Of a DNA stretch of 10,322 nucleotides, positions 6,842-10,322 are shown one piece after another. The notes under the pieces were generated by a model that saw only the letters and a program-made list of their open reading frames with translations, did no database searches and had not been told where the DNA came from. A program made the translations under genes and the position numbers. Position 1 is the stretch's first letter; each line of letters begins with the position of its first letter. Source of the stretch: an uncultured bacterium (GTDB taxonomy: Bacteria > Bacillota > Clostridia > Lachnospirales > Lachnospiraceae); the NCBI GenBank assembly GCA_905215405.1, contig CAJMQE010000114.1:1-10322 (forward strand), in the 5' to 3' direction.

Positions 6842-7864
6842 TTATTTATTGAGCATAATACAGTTTCCATTGATTTCTGAAATGGAAGCCACACCACACA
6901 TTGCCATTGCATCCTCAAGTTCTGCACCGATCTTGTTAATATAGGCCTGTACGCCTTCCTCGCCTCCGCCATACACTGCGGTTACAAATGGTCTGCAGAT
7001 CAGTACCCCATCAGCTCCAAGTGCAAGTGCTTTCAATACATCCACACCACTGCGAATTCCTCCATCAACGAGAATTGTCATAGAATCTCCGACAGCTGCT
7101 GCTATTTCAGCAAGTACTTCCGCGGTTGCAGGACACTGATCCAGCACACGGCCACCATGATTTGAGACTACGATTGCCGCTGCGCCTGCTTCTTTTGCCT
7201 TAAGTGCACCTCTGACAGTCATAACCCCTTTTACGATAAATGGAACACCTGCCATTTTTACGATTTCTGCCATTTCTTCCACTGATTTGCTTCCTGCTGG
7301 TGGTGTCATATTTTTCAGGAAAGGAAGTCCTGCAGCATCGATATCCATTGCAACTGCAAATGCACCTGATTCTCTGACGAGCTGCATTTTCTCACGAATC
7401 GTATCCATATTCCATGGCTTAACAGTCGGTACTCCGATTCCATTCTCTTTTCCAACAGCTCCAGTTGCAGCTTTCATAACCTGTGCATCGGTTCCATCTC
7501 CGGTAAATGCTGCAATTCCAGCTTTTGCGCAGGCTGATACACAGACATCATTATAGGACACATCGTTATATTTTTCCCCATAGTGAAGATTAACGGCTCC
7601 TACTGGTCCTGCAAAAAATGGATAGGCAAACTCTCTGCCAAAAAGTTTTACGGAAGTATCCGGTTTTCTGTTCTCTACGATCGTGTCCATATTCACACGA
7701 ATCTCTTTCCATTTATTGTAATTTCTTATTGCTGTATCTCCGACTCCCTTGGCTCCTGGCCCTGGAATCTGATTTCCACATGCTCTGCCGTTACATTCCG
7801 GACAGGCTTTACAGTATTTTCCGATACAGGTACGTGCATTTTCAAGTACTTCATTATAATTCAT
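6842..7864 (-). CDS. FMN-dependent alpha-hydroxy-acid oxidizing protein with N-terminal Cys cluster (340 aa)
   Basis: This is a flavoenzyme of the lactate/glycolate oxidase family, oxidising a 2-hydroxy acid to the 2-oxo acid. The TIM-barrel motifs are visible: PFFAGPVGA (82-90), VAMDIDAAG (171-179), IVKG with Lys212, SNHGGRVLD (234-242) with catalytic His236 and Arg239, and the FMN-phosphate loop DGGIRSG (267-273) plus GADGVLICRPF (283-293). Unlike classic lactate oxidase it starts with five cysteines (13, 18, 21, 24, 29; C-x4-C-x2-C-x2-C-x4-C) before IPGPGAKG. Such Cys-rich starts occur in clostridial relatives and may bind metal or an Fe-S centre, so an anaerobic dehydrogenase is more likely than an oxygen-using oxidase. 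The ATG at 7864 is chosen because GGAG lies six bases upstream and the protein then begins at the conserved domain; the frame stays open to 8023 but would overlap the MerR gene. The natural substrate is unknown. Confidence 0.92.
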   Translation of the reverse strand: MNYNEVLENARTCIGKYCKACPECNGRACGNQIPGPGAKGVGDTAIRNYNKWKEIRVNMDTIVENRKPDTSVKLFGREFAYPFFAGPVGAVNLHYGEKYNDVSYNDVCVSACAKAGIAAFTGDGTDAQVMKAATGAVGKENGIGVPTVKPWNMDTIREKMQLVRESGAFAVAMDIDAAGLPFLKNMTPPAGSKSVEEMAEIVKMAGVPFIVKGVMTVRGALKAKEAGAAAIVVSNHGGRVLDQCPATAEVLAEIAAAVGDSMTILVDGGIRSGVDVLKALALGADGVLICRPFVTAVYGGGEEGVQAYINKIGAELEDAMAMCGVASISEINGNCIMLNK

Positions 7865-7870
7865 GGCTCG

Positions 7871-7877
7871 CTCCTTT
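7871..7877 (-). promoter_or_regulatory. Ribosome binding site fixing the oxidase start
   Basis: AAAGGAG on the minus strand, six bases before the ATG at 7864, decides against the longer open frame that begins at 8023. Just upstream, GCTG/CAGC and GCG/CGC segments could form an imperfect stem between the MerR gene and this site. Confidence 0.75.
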
Positions 7878-7973
7878 TTTTTCCGCTGGCGCGCATTTTC
7901 TCTTTCGCACAGCCATCCAGAAATATGTATTTTCTGACTGATTTTTCGTCTGATCAGTTCTCGAACTTTATTA

Positions 7974-8768
7974 TTATTGTAACACCTGTGATTCGATTTT
8001 CCTATCCCTTCCATTGAAATCATTTGTTCTAATTTCTATCCACGCTCTGTAATATTCGAACCTCACATTTTTCTCCCCAGCAATAAGCAGATACCGTGCA
8101 ATTACACCGCCTGTCTGATATCCCATTTCCTGCAGTCTACTTCTGATATCTTCCAAATTATTATCGCTGAGATCCTCCACTTTTACTTTTAAGAGAAACT
8201 CAGCATATCCCAAGTTCTTTTCCTCTTTTTCCTCCCAGAGTATCTCTGTTTTAAGATGATCTTCTTTGTGTTGTGTAATCCCCCGCGTAATATTTCCCGA
8301 CTCATCGATCAAAAGACAGCAGCGATAGGAATTCTGTAGTGTAATACGCATCGAATCGACATTCATACTATCCTTTCTGCACATGGTAAAATCAGGCCTG
8401 CAAAAACGTATTTCATCCCCGAGCTCGTGCAGTTTTTCAATCAGTTTTTTCTGCCTCTTAAGCCGCTGCAATGTCCGTTGCAGTTTCTGGATCTCAAGAT
8501 TGAGTTTCACTTCATTTTCATCGTAAATCCGCTCCAGACTATCCAGATCATTTTGCTGGATCTCCCTGATATTTTTTAGTGGAATTTCCATATCTCTATA
8601 TAGTAAAATTTCCCATATATTCAAAATATCACTGACTGTATACTCCCGGTATTTGTTTTGCTGATTTCTCTCCACCTCAAACAGCCCCTGCTGTTCCCAA
8701 TAGTGCAGTGTGGAGACTGGAATATTAAATATCTTTGCTACATCTGCAATCTTATGAAATTTATCCAT
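7974..8768 (-). CDS. MerR-family transcriptional regulator with C-terminal effector-like domain (264 aa)
   Basis: This is a DNA-binding regulator. The N-terminal winged HTH (about 1-72) has the family pattern IADVAKIFNIPVSTLHYWEQQGLF and the second-wing REYTVSDI. A long helix (about 79-118) is the expected dimerisation coiled coil. The remaining ~145 residues, ending near RFEYYRAWIEI, resemble the GyrI-like ligand-binding domains seen in BmrR-type regulators, although I can only suggest this by eye. Cys123, Cys130, Cys150 and Cys151 are present but do not form a recognised metal site. AGGA lies five bases before the ATG. The gene is divergent from a MATE pump whose promoter carries a MerR-type dyad, and it is followed after 109 bases by the hydroxy-acid oxidase. 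Expected role: drug or metabolite sensor activating the pump. Confidence 0.93.
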   Translation of the reverse strand: MDKFHKIADVAKIFNIPVSTLHYWEQQGLFEVERNQQNKYREYTVSDILNIWEILLYRDMEIPLKNIREIQQNDLDSLERIYDENEVKLNLEIQKLQRTLQRLKRQKKLIEKLHELGDEIRFCRPDFTMCRKDSMNVDSMRITLQNSYRCCLLIDESGNITRGITQHKEDHLKTEILWEEKEEKNLGYAEFLLKVKVEDLSDNNLEDIRSRLQEMGYQTGGVIARYLLIAGEKNVRFEYYRAWIEIRTNDFNGRDRKIESQVLQ

Positions 8769-8811
8769 GATTGTCCTTTCTTGCTTTTTTGCACATTCTT
8801 TTTTCTTATGC

Positions 8812-8842
8812 TTGACTCTAAAGTTACTTTATAGTTTATGAT
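8812..8842 (+). promoter_or_regulatory. MerR-type promoter and operator of the MATE gene
   Basis: The -35 box TTGACT (8812-8817) and -10 box TATGAT (8837-8842) are 19 bp apart, longer than the usual 17. Between them, bases 8815-8835 form a dyad centred on 8825, with 9 of 10 base pairs matching; its arms are ACTCTAAAGT and ACTTTATAGT. This over-long spacer with a centred dyad is the hallmark of promoters that MerR regulators activate by twisting the DNA. The dyad should also influence the divergent merR gene. Confidence 0.85.
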
Positions 8843-8907
8843 AAGATGCAGGCAATAACAAGTAGTAGTTTTTTCCGCTACAAAAGCAAAACTTTAATAA
8901 TTAAGAA

Positions 8908-8919
8908 AGGATATTTCCT
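8908..8919 (+). promoter_or_regulatory. Ribosome binding site of the MATE gene, in a small hairpin
   Basis: AGGA (8908-8911) is the only Shine-Dalgarno-like match and lies 11 bases before the ATG, farther than usual. It can pair with TCCT (8916-8919) across a TATT loop. The stem is only four pairs, so partial masking of the ribosome site is possible but weakly supported. Confidence 0.35.
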
Positions 8920-8922
8920 CAA

Positions 8923-10239
8923 ATGGATTTACTAAAAGACAACATAAAAAAATTATATTTTAGATTTCTGATTCCATCACTTGGCAGTGCCATGGTTCTC
9001 TCCATCTATACAATGACTGATGCCATCGTTATTGGAAAAGGAGTTGGTGCCGATGCACTCGCCGCACTCAGCATTACAACCCCCGTTCTCTGCCTTCTGA
9101 TGGCAACCGGTATTTTGTTCGGCGTTGGCGGTTCAGTACATATGAATATTCAGCGCGGTCTTCACAATGAAGCAAAAGCCAGACGATTCTTTACCGTTTC
9201 CCTGATTCTAATCAGTGCTGTAGCATTATTTCTCTGGATCGTTTACCGCTTATATACGCCTCAGATTCTGCACCTGATGGGTGCAACCGAAAAGTTATTT
9301 CCATATGCTGCCTCTTATATGGGATGGTTCAATTATTTTCTTCCTGTAGCCGTATTTTCCAATTATCTTGCGATTTTTGTCCGTAATGATAACGATCCGA
9401 ATCGAGCAATGGCAGGTGTCATCGGCGGTGGTATATTAAATATTGTTCTTGATATCGTTCTGGTCTTTCCATTCAAATGTGGAATCGGCGGTGCTGCAAT
9501 TGCATCTTGTCTGGGCATGTGCCTGCAGATTCTGATCGTATCAAGCCATTTTCTGACAAAAAAGAATACACTGAAACTAATTCGTCCTCACCATTTCTTT
9601 CAAACTGCCGGATTAATCATCAGTGGAGGAACCTCCAGCTTTGTAAATGAACTAGCTAATGGTGTCATCGTTTTTCTTTTCAATATTCAAATTCTCAAAT
9701 ACTGTGGAACCATCGCACTCAGCGTATACAGCGTTATTTCGAACTGCGTTATTCTGTTCAACTCCCTGTTCACAGGTGTTGGGCAGGCCATTCAGCCCAT
9801 TGTCTCAACGAACTTTGGCGCAGGGCAGCATGAACGGATTCAACATTTAAAACGTATGAGTCTTACGACCATTTTTTCAATGGGACTGTTATTTAGTCTT
9901 AGCGGAATATTATTCCCATACCTGGTCTGCGGCATCTTTCTGCCTCTGACACCACAGATAAAAGAAACTGCCAACTATGGCATCCGTCTGTATTTTATTG
10001 CCTTTCTACCGATGGGATGGAACATAGTAAATACTTACTATATGCAATCCATTCTCGCTTCAAAGACATCCCTTGTTATCTCCATCACAAGAAATATCAT
10101 TCTGAGCGGGGGACTGATTTTACTTTTACCTGTATTTTGTGATGGTTCGGTTCTATGGTATACCATGCCAATCGTGGAATTGACCGTACTTTGTGGATAT
10201 TACCTGTATACGTTTGTGCATCGTCGCACCACGCATTGA
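8923..10239 (+). CDS. MATE-family multidrug efflux transporter (438 aa)
   Basis: This inner-membrane cation-coupled antiporter exports drugs or metabolites. The protein is hydrophobic throughout, with about 12 membrane segments in two homologous halves, and its 438 residues are normal for a complete MATE protein. Recognisable family pieces are the amphipathic start DNIKKLYFRFLIPSL, TDAIVIGKGVGADALAA (32-48), VRNDNDPNRAM (153-163) and NIVLDIVLVF (173-182), as in MepA/DinF-type pumps. The ATG has a weakly spaced ribosome site. The promoter is a MerR-type one, so expression is likely induced by a compound sensed by the divergent regulator. No terminator is seen after the stop; about 28 bases further on begins a group II intron end on the opposite strand. 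The substrate is not predictable from sequence. Confidence 0.94.
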   Translation: MDLLKDNIKKLYFRFLIPSLGSAMVLSIYTMTDAIVIGKGVGADALAALSITTPVLCLLMATGILFGVGGSVHMNIQRGLHNEAKARRFFTVSLILISAVALFLWIVYRLYTPQILHLMGATEKLFPYAASYMGWFNYFLPVAVFSNYLAIFVRNDNDPNRAMAGVIGGGILNIVLDIVLVFPFKCGIGGAAIASCLGMCLQILIVSSHFLTKKNTLKLIRPHHFFQTAGLIISGGTSSFVNELANGVIVFLFNIQILKYCGTIALSVYSVISNCVILFNSLFTGVGQAIQPIVSTNFGAGQHERIQHLKRMSLTTIFSMGLLFSLSGILFPYLVCGIFLPLTPQIKETANYGIRLYFIAFLPMGWNIVNTYYMQSILASKTSLVISITRNIILSGGLILLLPVFCDGSVLWYTMPIVELTVLCGYYLYTFVHRRTTH

Positions 10240-10267
10240 TACCGTGCATTTTACACATATTTTTTAT

Positions 10268-10322
10268 ATCGGGTAGGAGGTAAATAATTATTTTATTTAC
10301 CGTCCTCCCACACCACCGTACG
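10268..10322 (-). mobile_element. Group II intron, 3' end only (end of domain V and complete domain VI)
   Basis: Read on minus from the window edge, CGTACGGTGGTG is the 3' strand of a domain V-like helix. Domain VI follows: GGG and AGGA pair with TCCT and CCC, leaving a single bulged A, and the distal helix GGTAAATAA/TTATTTACC (9 bp) closes on a five-base loop. The bulged A is seven bases from the 3' end CCGAT, the normal branch-point position, and the element ends in AT as these introns do. The 3' exon would start at 10267 going left. The ribozyme core and any reverse transcriptase lie outside the window to the right. Confidence 0.75.

Noticed and set aside
7940..7973. ACTGAT/ATCAGT inverted repeat after the MerR gene as a terminator
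   Set aside because: The stem is six weak pairs with a ten-base loop and has no U-tract behind it on the minus strand.
7583..8017. 144-codon plus-strand open frame opposite the oxidase and MerR genes
   Set aside because: It is antisense to two well-supported genes, with no family motif and no ribosome site.
7865..8023. 53-residue N-terminal extension of the oxidase frame to an ATG at 8023
   Set aside because: It overlaps the end of the MerR gene, is rich in Lys/Arg without family similarity, and the ATG at 7864 has a strong ribosome site with ideal spacing.

Overview
The window looks like chromosome from a gut-type Clostridia, most likely a Lachnospiraceae member (Blautia/Dorea/Ruminococcus-like). 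This is inferred from moderate, AT-leaning composition, strong AGGAGG-type ribosome binding sites, a CprABC/LanFEG-like transporter with its two-component system, a Cys-rich FMN hydroxy-acid oxidase of the clostridial type, and the 3' end of a group II intron at the right edge. No rRNA, tRNA or CRISPR array is visible. No stretch above 300 bases lacks a gene; the largest gap is 1306-1538.

Layout. All genes from 8768 down to 142 lie on the minus strand; only the MATE gene (8923-10239) is on plus. Read in transcription order, the minus strand holds a MerR-family regulator (8768-7974) and an FMN-dependent alpha-hydroxy-acid oxidizing enzyme (7864-6842). Next is a five-gene operon with its own promoter: ABC ATPase (6718-6011), two ABC-2 permeases (6009-5275, 5274-4528), an OmpR-type response regulator (4439-3780) and a sensor kinase (3783-2359). 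A membrane-anchored NodB-type polysaccharide deacetylase (2288-1539) and a cyclopropane-fatty-acid synthase (1305-142) follow, ending at a strong hairpin terminator (52-91).

How the genes work together. The ABC/two-component operon matches the lantibiotic-immunity LanFEG type, including an E-loop in place of the Q-loop in the ATPase. No lantibiotic precursor or modification genes are in view. The best reading is a free-standing sensing and resistance module against cationic or lantibiotic peptides, like C. difficile CprABC-K-R. Next to its promoter sit tandem 11-bp repeats that look like a binding site for the OmpR-type regulator. The deacetylase and the CFA synthase downstream also modify the envelope (peptidoglycan and membrane lipids), so 142-6718 may act as an envelope-defence cluster.

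The right part is a MerR regulator divergent from a MATE efflux pump. The pump promoter has the MerR hallmark: a TTGACT -35 box and a TATGAT -10 box 19 bp apart, with a near-perfect dyad between them. The oxidase lies directly downstream of the MerR gene and may be co-transcribed with it. The final ~55 bases, read on the minus strand, are the end of domain V and all of domain VI of a group II intron whose body lies outside the window.
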